DNA from: Verrucomicrobiota bacterium
Lineage (GTDB): Bacteria; Chlamydiota; Chlamydiia; Chlamydiales; JAEYWL01
Reading direction: 5' to 3'
DNA length: 18,578 nucleotides
Assembly: GCA_023428915.1 (NCBI GenBank)
Contig: JAEYWL010000056.1
Location: 1-18,578 of the forward strand
The position numbers were made by a program, and so were the translations under genes. A model generated the notes under the pieces. It was not told the origin of the DNA, searched no databases, and was given only the letters and a program-made list of their open reading frames with translations. Positions 12,841-18,578 of the stretch are shown here, piece after piece. The first letter of the stretch is position 1, and every line of letters begins with the position of its first letter.

Positions 12841-14388
12841 CTATTCAGGAGATAGAGTGGTTAATTCTTTGCGAACTAACCTTAACGCTTTAGGAAAATG
12901 TTCTCTTGCTGCAGTTAATAATTCTGCTGCTTGCAAGTGCTCCCATGCTTTTGGGTAATTGAGCCGTTTACCGTGCAGTACTGATAAATAGTATTCCACA
13001 GTAGGGTCTTCGGCATAGATATCATGGTATTTTTCAAGGAGTTCTAAGGCTTGTCCTTCCTGATGCAATTGAAGAAGTGTATTGGCTAATGCCAGCATCC
13101 CTGAGCGAAATTCAGGGTATTGGGCGATTACTTTTTCCAAAGCTTCTTTTTTTTCGAGCAGGGAGTTTCTGTCTTCATCAACTTTCATATAACAGGCTTT
13201 AATTCCATTTGCATCTGCTTTGCCATTAATGAAATCTTCAGCAACAGTTTCTTTACTAACTGCATAATCGGGAATATGTTCAGTCAAAGCAGCGAGAATT
13301 GCTTTTCCTTTTTCTGTTTCCCCGATAAATAAATAATTATAAGCCATCAGCTCCATAAGGAGAGGGTCTTCACCCATGTATTTCCGGGCGATAGCGTAAG
13401 AATCTAAAGCTTTATGATGCTCATCATTTTGCCAATAGACCGAGGCTTGGTTAAAATGAGCCAAACCTATGGTTTCACGAATATTGCGCTCCTTTAATTT
13501 TCGCGTATTGACGCTTAAGTACATTTCAGAAGGAGGATTGATGCCTCTGGCTGTCGTTTCAATATTGATGATTATCTCTCCTTCGCGATACCTTACAAAA
13601 ATATGGCCTGGAGGAGTTATGATTTCCAAAGGCAGCTGCAAGCGTTGTGCAATGCAAAGATACAAGATGGAGACGCCCAGACAGACCCCTCTGCGCGAGT
13701 CTAAAACCGAGGGCAAAAATGTATACAAATCGATATCTTTGGCATAGGTGCTTTTAGCAGGAAAGCGAAAATCCAAATCTTCAAAGATGAACTGATTGAT
13801 AATGGCTATTTTTTGTGCCGGCGTCGCCCCGGGAGGGATTTTGGCTAATAACTGCAAAACGATGAGGTCGATTGCAGCTTCATAAGACCTAATTTTTTGC
13901 ATTTTTTGGGGCTCATCTGGCAGCTGGCTTAAAAAAAGGCCGCGTGCCAAGTCTATTTGCTCATTGGGAAGGTTAAGAACCTCTTCTTCACTGGTTGCGT
14001 AATGGCCGCGCAATTTGGTATGCGGAAGTCTGGCTGCCAGCCGTTCAATTATTTGTAATTCCTGTTCTTCTAAAATAATCGTTTCCTGAGGCTGCTTATT
14101 CACCATGGCAATTAGGTTTTGCAGCGTGGAGCTGGATTGAGGCAGGGGGATTGTACTGAAGTTCTGTATATTATTTCCGCCAGTCAACAACATCCAAGCT
14201 TTTTGCAGGGCTTTTTTTCCTTCTTCTGTATCTGGGTAGAGCTCGTATAAGGCTAAATGCTGTGCAATAGAATTAGGGTTCAAACTGTGATGCAGCGTTT
14301 TAACCTGGCCAGGGGAGACCTGTGCAGCCGCCGGACTGAAAAATAAAATTGATGTGAAAAGTAAAAGCTTTGTTAATTTTCTTATCAT
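12841..14388 (-). CDS. exported transglutaminase-like (SirB1-type) protein with TPR tail
   Basis: This 515-aa protein has a signal peptide at 1-22 (KLLLFTSILFFSPAAAQ). An N-terminal helical region follows, then a transglutaminase-like core domain at about 165-290. Visible site residues are C236 in RRGVCLGVS and H262 in PPGHIFVRY. The third position falls in IINIETTARG, where SirB1-type proteins usually have Asp (IDPF-like); here it aligns with N275, with E277 nearby. From about 300 to 500, TPR-like helix pairs follow (AHFNQASVYWQNDEHHKALDSYAIAR; LALANTLLQLHQEGQALELLEKY). A cysteine-peptidase-like or binding role in the periplasm is inferred. The start has only a weak GAG site. The 66-bp gap after the stop holds nothing clear. 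Confidence 0.82.
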   Translation of the reverse strand: MIRKLTKLLLFTSILFFSPAAAQVSPGQVKTLHHSLNPNSIAQHLALYELYPDTEEGKKALQKAWMLLTGGNNIQNFSTIPLPQSSSTLQNLIAMVNKQPQETIILEEQELQIIERLAARLPHTKLRGHYATSEEEVLNLPNEQIDLARGLFLSQLPDEPQKMQKIRSYEAAIDLIVLQLLAKIPPGATPAQKIAIINQFIFEDLDFRFPAKSTYAKDIDLYTFLPSVLDSRRGVCLGVSILYLCIAQRLQLPLEIITPPGHIFVRYREGEIIINIETTARGINPPSEMYLSVNTRKLKERNIRETIGLAHFNQASVYWQNDEHHKALDSYAIARKYMGEDPLLMELMAYNYLFIGETEKGKAILAALTEHIPDYAVSKETVAEDFINGKADANGIKACYMKVDEDRNSLLEKKEALEKVIAQYPEFRSGMLALANTLLQLHQEGQALELLEKYHDIYAEDPTVEYYLSVLHGKRLNYPKAWEHLQAAELLTAAREHFPKALRLVRKELTTLSPE

Positions 14389-14409
14389 AATCTCAGGGTC
14401 TTAGGACCA

Positions 14410-14436
14410 ATTTGGAGTGCGGTGACTTGTCGAACA
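14410..14436 (+). repeat. relic of the left-end hairpin cassette
   Basis: TTTGGAGTGCGGTGAC (14411-14426) is identical to 33-48 and 251-266. After the shared GAC it continues TTGTCGAAC rather than TCGTCACC. That continuation equals the arm of hairpin C in reverse complement. The relic thus joins half of hairpin A to half of hairpin C at the GAC-NN-GTC apex. It lies between the minus-strand transglutaminase-like gene and malQ. Confidence 0.75.
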
Positions 14437-14489
14437 ATTCATGATACAAAATAACAATGGTTGATAGAATTGGTAAAGCTGAAAATAGT

Positions 14490-16118
14490 TTACGGACTTA
14501 GGCAATGGGTGATGGCGCCCTGAAGGGGTAAGCTGGAAGTCCATTCTTCGATCGCAGGGCGAAAACGATATGTCCAGTTATGGCCATTGAAGGTGCCCGG
14601 AATATTAATTTTTTCTTCTTCTGGAGACTCCCAGGAGAACTCCGGAAAAAGCGTGAGGTATTCTTGCAGGAGGTTGATATGAAAAATGCTATGGCTTTGA
14701 TGGCTCATGCGTAGAATTGCAAGCTGCTGTTCAGAAGATAGTTTTTCTTCATAAGACCAGCCTTGGCTTGCAGCAAATAGCTTTGCATCCTCGGGAGAGT
14801 CTTTCCACCATAACTGCAGGGTGTCTGAATCGTGAGTAGAAACAGTAGTCATGCTTAATCTGGGGTAGCTCTGCACTGGAAGATAACTTTTATCTCCATG
14901 CCAGTCTCTTTCCCAACGCATGACTTTTGTGCCGCAAATGCCGAGGCGCGTTAGGGAATTTTTTACACGGTTGGGGACGACCCCCAGGTCTTCTCCGATA
15001 GGAAGAAGATCGCTGGAAGACAGCATCATATTCATGATTTTTTCCCCATGCTCAAGCCAAAGAGCTGGGTTTTCGGGTACATAATGCCCTTCTATGGCTT
15101 TTTTCCCTTCGGGGATAGCCCAAATTCTATAAAAACCCACAATATGGTCTAAGCGATAGAGGTGATAGAGTTGGCTCGCCACTTGCAAGCGATTGGTCCA
15201 CCAGTCGTAGCCATGCTTTTCCAATGAACGCCAGTTGTAAATCGGGAATCCCCAATATTGCCCTTCAGCGCTATACATATCAGGAGGGGCGCCGGCTGCA
15301 AAATGGTGGTAAAAGTATTGCGGGTGGCACCAGACATCTGCGCTTTCAGCACTTATGAGAATGGGGATATCCCCTTTGATGCGAATGCCACCGGCTTCAG
15401 CTTTTTGCTTGACCTCTCCGAGTTGCTCAAAGGCAAAAAATTGTAAAAATTTATGGAAGCCGATCCGCTCTTTATGCATGTCTAGCAATTTATTAAATAA
15501 TTCCTGGTTGTGTTCAGGATGCTGCAATTCCCAGGCATGCCAAGATTGCCAGTTGCTGGTTTCTTTAAGGGTTTTAAAGAGGGCATAGGGGGTCAGCCAG
15601 TTGTTTTTACTCTCGAATAGCTGATAGGCGCTGCTTTGAGCAATTTCTTTGCCATGAATTTGTAAATACTCTTGAAAGAACTGCTCTTTCCCCTTTCTCA
15701 CAGCCTCATACATTACTCTTTTTTCCGAATTTAGGGCCTGCAGATCTGCGTAGATCTCTTTGAGTTTTTCACTGGAATCAAAGCCTGGCAGGCCTGCCAG
15801 GCTTATGAAAAGGGGATTGAGCCCGTTGGCTGTTAAGCTATTGTAGGGGCTGGTGTCGAGTCCCGTGTCATTTAAGGGCAAAAGTTGCAGGACATCCATG
15901 CCGACTTCTTGGTGCCAGTCCAGGATTGGCAGAAGATCCAAATATTCGCCGATTCCGGCGCTTTTTGCGCTGCGCAGAGAAAAAATTGGAATATTGATGC
16001 CGTGATGGTTCTTTGTACCTATCTTTACCCACTGCTTAGTTGCGGCACAGGAAGAAAGATTGGGCGGTACAGGGTTGATAGTCGGGTCGTCAATGTCTTG
16101 ATACTTCTGCTGATCCAT
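14490..16118 (-). CDS. malQ: 4-alpha-glucanotransferase (amylomaltase), GH77
   Basis: This 542-aa enzyme moves alpha-1,4-glucan chains between maltodextrins and feeds glycogen turnover in the cytosol. The GH77 signatures are present: AGIGEYLDL and SPYNSLTANGLNPLFISL near the N-terminus, and ADVWCHPQYF followed by AGAPPDMYSAEGQYWGFPIYNW (about 261-296). RLDH contains the nucleophile D324, GEDLGVVP the acid/base E376, and STHDSDT the stabilising D430. The E-to-D spacing of 54 is close to the 55 of Thermus amylomaltase. It lacks the extra N-terminal domain of the 694-aa E. coli MalQ and matches the roughly 527-aa chlamydial form. No good Shine-Dalgarno precedes the ATG. The gene diverges from the ASCH gene across 53 bp. 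Confidence 0.95.
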   Translation of the reverse strand: MDQQKYQDIDDPTINPVPPNLSSCAATKQWVKIGTKNHHGINIPIFSLRSAKSAGIGEYLDLLPILDWHQEVGMDVLQLLPLNDTGLDTSPYNSLTANGLNPLFISLAGLPGFDSSEKLKEIYADLQALNSEKRVMYEAVRKGKEQFFQEYLQIHGKEIAQSSAYQLFESKNNWLTPYALFKTLKETSNWQSWHAWELQHPEHNQELFNKLLDMHKERIGFHKFLQFFAFEQLGEVKQKAEAGGIRIKGDIPILISAESADVWCHPQYFYHHFAAGAPPDMYSAEGQYWGFPIYNWRSLEKHGYDWWTNRLQVASQLYHLYRLDHIVGFYRIWAIPEGKKAIEGHYVPENPALWLEHGEKIMNMMLSSSDLLPIGEDLGVVPNRVKNSLTRLGICGTKVMRWERDWHGDKSYLPVQSYPRLSMTTVSTHDSDTLQLWWKDSPEDAKLFAASQGWSYEEKLSSEQQLAILRMSHQSHSIFHINLLQEYLTLFPEFSWESPEEEKINIPGTFNGHNWTYRFRPAIEEWTSSLPLQGAITHCLSP

Positions 16119-16171
16119 GGTTTACTTTTAAACAAATTCTGCATAAGCTACAAGAATTAATAGGTAAGAAA

Positions 16172-16510
16172 ATGGACCATACCCTCACCTGCGAAAATCC
16201 TTGGTTTACCAAACTCAAAAATGGAGAAAAAAGAGTTGAAGGACGCAAGGGATCTGAAAAAAATAATGCCATTCAAGCTGGCGATCGCATTTTGTTCAAC
16301 AGCCCTGATGCACAAGACAGTTTCTGGGTGCAAGTGGAAAAGGTAGAACGGTATTTAAGCCTTGACGAGTATTTAAATGCGGTTACCTTAAAAGAAGCTT
16401 TGCCGGGGGTATCGACTGTTGAAGCGGGCAAGGCAATCTACCATCAATGGAGCAGTCCGGAAGAAATAGCTGAAAAAGGGTTTTTAGCTATTTGGGTCAA
16501 AGTTGTATAA
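16172..16510 (+). CDS. ASCH-domain protein
   Basis: This 112-aa protein has the ASCH (PUA-like beta-barrel) layout. PWFTKLKNGEKRVEGRKG (10-27) is the characteristic binding-groove motif. AGDRILF (36-42) forms the next strand, WVQVEKVERYLSLDEYL gives the barrel core, and GFLAIWVKVV the last strand. ASCH domains are proposed to bind RNA, and the E. coli relative YqfB hydrolyses N4-acetylcytidine; which applies here cannot be told. AGG lies about 11 nt before the ATG. It is alone on plus, divergent from malQ, with no clear terminator in the 177-bp gap after it. Confidence 0.82.
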   Translation: MDHTLTCENPWFTKLKNGEKRVEGRKGSEKNNAIQAGDRILFNSPDAQDSFWVQVEKVERYLSLDEYLNAVTLKEALPGVSTVEAGKAIYHQWSSPEEIAEKGFLAIWVKVV

Positions 16511-16571
16511 ATTTTTTTATTTCCACAAGGCAGTCTGAAGTATTTTTCAAATTTGATGCATCCTTAATGTT

Positions 16572-16600
16572 TTGTTAACACAGCAATGTTAGTATATTGT
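16572..16600 (+). promoter_or_regulatory. possible promoter of the first IRLP paralogue
   Basis: TTGTTA (16572-16577), a 17-nt spacer and TATTGT (16595-16600) lie 88 bp before the start codon. This would give a leader of about 80 nt ending in AAAGGAGAG (16671-16679), a strong ribosome site. Confidence 0.4.
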
Positions 16601-16687
16601 CATGAAAACAAAAGTTGTTTGTATTAATGCATAAGTGAAATTAGTAATACATTATTAGTTTAATAAAAATAAAGGAGAGTTAATGCT

Positions 16688-17329
16688 ATGGTAGTTGGTT
16701 TAGATGGGAAAGGGCATGCCCCTGTTCAAGATCTCGAAGCTCAAAACGGGGCGCTGCTTGAAAATCCCAATGAAAAAGATCCTTATTCTCATACCCAATT
16801 GGATAAGCTGCAGAGAGGGTTGAGTATTGCCCAAGCAGTACCTGTTTTCGGTCCGCTTATTGTTTCTCCCCTAAAAGCTCTTGTGAGTAAGGCGCAGTTT
16901 GTTGCAGGCCTTGCATTCTATGCCTACGGCAAAGCCATGATGGCTATGGGCAATAATTCCGAGAAAATGAGGGAGTTTGTTAAAGAGGGCAAGCACCACA
17001 TGATTGAAGGAGCTAAAAGTTGGCTATATGCTGTTGCTAATATTACAACAGGCGGCCTGGCTGGTTTAGCGATTGAAATTATCCGCCTGCCTTCAACAAT
17101 CGTGTACTTTAAGGATCCTGAGAACCCAGGCTTTATTGATCAGTATATCGAGCCGGCTGTTAATAAAGTTAAGCAGCATGCACCCACAGTGGAGTATTTT
17201 CTGAAACCTGTAGTTGATCCCATTAAAGAGAAAATGGATCCTTATTTGGATATGGCTAAAGAAAAAATGCATCAAGCGCAGCATTTGCTTAATGCGGGTT
17301 ATGACAAATTTGTGCATATTTTTGCATAA
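16688..17329 (+). CDS. IRLP-family paralogue A, long form, unrecognised
   Basis: This 213-aa protein is the first of three consecutive related genes of a family I do not recognise. Residues 1-39 are a polar, variable head. The family core (40-138) has LQRGLSIAQAVPVFG, then a Gly/Ala-rich semi-hydrophobic segment (FVAGLAFYAYGKAMMAMG). GKHHMIEGAKSWLYAVAN (101-118), a hydrophobic stretch (GGLAGLAIEI) and the IIRLPSTI box close the core. A long C-terminal tail (about 148-213) is amphipathic, Lys/Pro-rich and repetitive (VNKVKQHA, VVDPIKEKMDPYLDMAKEKM). No signal peptide is visible. Two moderately hydrophobic segments suggest membrane association; a secreted effector or inclusion-membrane role is speculation. 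Expression looks strong: AAAGGAGAG, own promoter, perfect terminator. Confidence 0.85.
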   Translation: MVVGLDGKGHAPVQDLEAQNGALLENPNEKDPYSHTQLDKLQRGLSIAQAVPVFGPLIVSPLKALVSKAQFVAGLAFYAYGKAMMAMGNNSEKMREFVKEGKHHMIEGAKSWLYAVANITTGGLAGLAIEIIRLPSTIVYFKDPENPGFIDQYIEPAVNKVKQHAPTVEYFLKPVVDPIKEKMDPYLDMAKEKMHQAQHLLNAGYDKFVHIFA

Positions 17330-17352
17330 GCTTGCCCATAATTCTCAGTTTT

Positions 17353-17380
17353 AGCGGAAGAGTTCTTCTTCCGCTTTTTT
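17353..17380 (+). terminator. rho-independent terminator after IRLP paralogue A
   Basis: AGCGGAAGA (17353-17361) pairs with TCTTCCGCT (17367-17375) over a 5-nt loop and is followed by a T-run to 17380. It sits 24 bp past the stop codon, so paralogues B and C need a separate promoter in 17381-17474. That segment is AT-rich, and the best box I see (TTGATT, 17 nt, TATTTC) is weak. Confidence 0.93.
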
Positions 17381-17474
17381 ATTGTTTAAAATTTCTCAAT
17401 CTTAATATTGATTTAACATTACCTTATTATTATTTCGCTTGTATTAACTTAATTAATAGGCGAGATATTTAATT

Positions 17475-17870
17475 ATGGCAAATCCAATAGATTGTTTGTT
17501 AGTTCCTTTTAGAACACAAGCATTTCATTATACCCATTCTTTAGTTGAGCAAGGACAACGTGTCTTAAGTCTTGCACAAGCTATTCCAGGAGTTGGAGTA
17601 GTTACAGTAACGCCAATCAAAAGTACAGCTAGTTGTGTACAAATGGCAGCTGGTGCAGCTTTTTTTATTTTAGCTGTTATTTTAAAGGGCGCAGGTGTTA
17701 ACTTTATGACTCGGCATGATTTGCAGCGTGCAGGCTGTTACCATTTTAGAGAAGGTGTCAAAGGCTGGCTATATGCAGGTGCAAATACTGCCACATTTGG
17801 TATAGTTGCTGTTGTGGTGGAAGTGATAAGATTGCCGCAAACAGTCAAGTTTTTTCAAGCTTGCAAGTAG
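17475..17870 (+). CDS. IRLP-family paralogue B, short divergent form
   Basis: This 131-aa protein is clearly related to its neighbours but more divergent. LSLAQAIPGVG (31-41), VTPIKS, a long uninterrupted hydrophobic segment (about 54-75), GCYHFREGVKGWLYAGAN (87-104) and VEVIRLPQT (115-123) align with the family blocks. The GKHHM block is altered to GCYHF. The protein ends eight residues after the IRLP box, so it lacks the C-terminal tail of A and C. Its middle segment is more hydrophobic than in A and C, so an integral membrane form is plausible. The ribosome site is weak (GGCGAG about 12 nt before ATG). It is 33 bp upstream of paralogue C and probably co-transcribed with it. The upstream region is notably AT-rich. 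Confidence 0.82.
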   Translation: MANPIDCLLVPFRTQAFHYTHSLVEQGQRVLSLAQAIPGVGVVTVTPIKSTASCVQMAAGAAFFILAVILKGAGVNFMTRHDLQRAGCYHFREGVKGWLYAGANTATFGIVAVVVEVIRLPQTVKFFQACK

Positions 17871-17903
17871 CAGTCCTAATCAAAAATAATATTACGGTTT
17901 ATT

Positions 17904-18410
17904 ATGCATGCAGATTATTCAAACAGTGAAATCGATAGGCTGCAGCTCGGTTTGAGTGCAGCGCAGGCTATCCCGATATTTGGACAATTTGTAGTATCTG
18001 AAGCCAAGTTAATTGTCAGCCAAGCCCAAATCATAATGGGGGTTGCCTATTATGCGTTTGGCCAGGCTCTGACAAAATTTGTTCAGGATTCAGAAAAAAA
18101 TCGCGAATACATAGCATGCGGCAAACACCACATGCTTCAGGGAGCTATAAGCTGGATGTATGCAAAAGCAAATCAAGGCCCTGCAGCAATTATTTGTATG
18201 TTCGTAGAAGTGATCAGATTGCCGAAAACAATCCCGATGATATATGCCAATGAAAATGAACAGCCTGCTTTTGTAAAACAATATCTTGCGCCCTTTAGCG
18301 ATTTGATAAATCCTTACGCCGTACAACTTGAAGCGTATGTCAAAGCTGAGTTAAATCGCTTCGTTGAGTGCGCTGCACAATTCAATAAACCAATCGACAA
18401 ACAAGCTTAA
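17904..18410 (+). CDS. IRLP-family paralogue C
   Basis: This 168-aa protein resembles paralogue A most closely. Its core (12-110) aligns without gaps to A 40-138 with 49 of 99 identical residues by my hand count. Shared blocks are LQxGLSxAQAxPxFG, VSxAQ, DSEKxRE (NSEK in A), GKHHMxxGAxSWxYAxAN and ExIRLPxTI. It has only a short head (11 residues). After the core it keeps a shortened tail whose start matches A (PAFVKQYLAPF versus PGFIDQYIEPA), ending in ELNRFVECAAQFNKP. The ATG at 17904 has no convincing Shine-Dalgarno, so coupling to paralogue B is possible. No terminator is evident after it; the TGGAC repeat cluster follows directly. No family is recognised. Confidence 0.85.
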   Translation: MHADYSNSEIDRLQLGLSAAQAIPIFGQFVVSEAKLIVSQAQIIMGVAYYAFGQALTKFVQDSEKNREYIACGKHHMLQGAISWMYAKANQGPAAIICMFVEVIRLPKTIPMIYANENEQPAFVKQYLAPFSDLINPYAVQLEAYVKAELNRFVECAAQFNKPIDKQA

Positions 18411-18419
18411 GCTTTGAAA

Positions 18420-18578
18420 TGGACAATAGGGACGCCGTGGACCTTATGAGACAGTTGCATAAGTCTGAGTGAGGCGCTTAAATGGACAATGGACCTTAAT
18501 GACGCCATGGACCTTATGGACTTAATGGACTAAGCGCCAATTGCTTGTCGTAAATGTCTTTGGCGTCGTTAAGGTCCA
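18420..18578. repeat. TGGAC repeat cluster with nested inverted repeats
   Basis: TGGAC occurs seven times in one orientation (starting at 18420, 18438, 18483, 18490, 18508, 18517 and 18526), and once inverted at the window edge (GTCCA, 18574-18578). The segment 18490-18506 pairs with 18562-18578 (17 bp, one G-T mismatch). GGCGCTTA (18473-18480) pairs perfectly with TAAGCGCC (18531-18538), and the two pairings overlap. A GACGCC-TGGACCTTATG unit recurs at 18431 and 18501 (70-bp period). No plausible ORF is present. The cluster is cut by the window end. Confidence 0.8.

Overview
The window looks like a chromosomal segment of a Chlamydiales bacterium, most likely an amoeba-associated (Parachlamydia/Protochlamydia-like) lineage. 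The evidence is the long-form IspG (646 aa, with an insert before the Fe-S domain, as in chlamydiae and plants), a 582-aa menaquinone-type UbiD decarboxylase, an Sth-type transhydrogenase, MalQ, a ClpB with chlamydia-like neighbours, moderate to low GC, and several small secreted or coiled-coil proteins with no family I recognise. No rRNA, tRNA, CRISPR array or recognisable transposase gene was found. The genus is an inference, since nothing could be searched.

Layout. Positions 1-387 hold a 218-bp tandem duplication made of four perfect short-loop hairpins that share the apex GAC-NN-GTC. Next come ubiD (minus) and rpmB (minus), separated by a clear terminator. A compact AT-rich toxin-antitoxin pair (Phd/YefM-like antitoxin and PIN-domain VapC-like toxin) has its own promoter and probable operator, and follows a 17-bp perfect palindrome. 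A small chlamydia-type hypothetical gene (minus) diverges from an sth plus membrane-protein operon. A secreted BON-domain protein and clpB lie on the minus strand. clpB diverges from ispG, which converges on a PduO-type cobalamin adenosyltransferase. Then follow a coiled-coil protein whose start codon sits inside a 20-bp perfect palindrome, a secreted Val/Pro-rich Cys protein, a secreted transglutaminase-like/TPR protein and malQ, all minus. A small ASCH-domain gene is on plus.

The right end (16.6-18.4 kb) holds three consecutive plus-strand paralogues of a small family I do not recognise. They share GLSxAQAxPxFG, GKHHM, SWxYAxAN and EVIRLPxT blocks; I call it the 'IRLP family' here. The window ends in a cluster of TGGAC-containing repeats with nested inverted repeats.

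The core genes cover redox cofactor balance (sth), isoprenoid and menaquinone supply (ispG, ubiD), glycogen/maltodextrin use (malQ), proteostasis (clpB) and translation (rpmB). The best candidates for something undescribed are the IRLP paralogue array, the GAC-NN-GTC hairpin cassette with a chimeric relic 14 kb away, and a 28-bp element shared by the sth and clpB/ispG intergenic regions.
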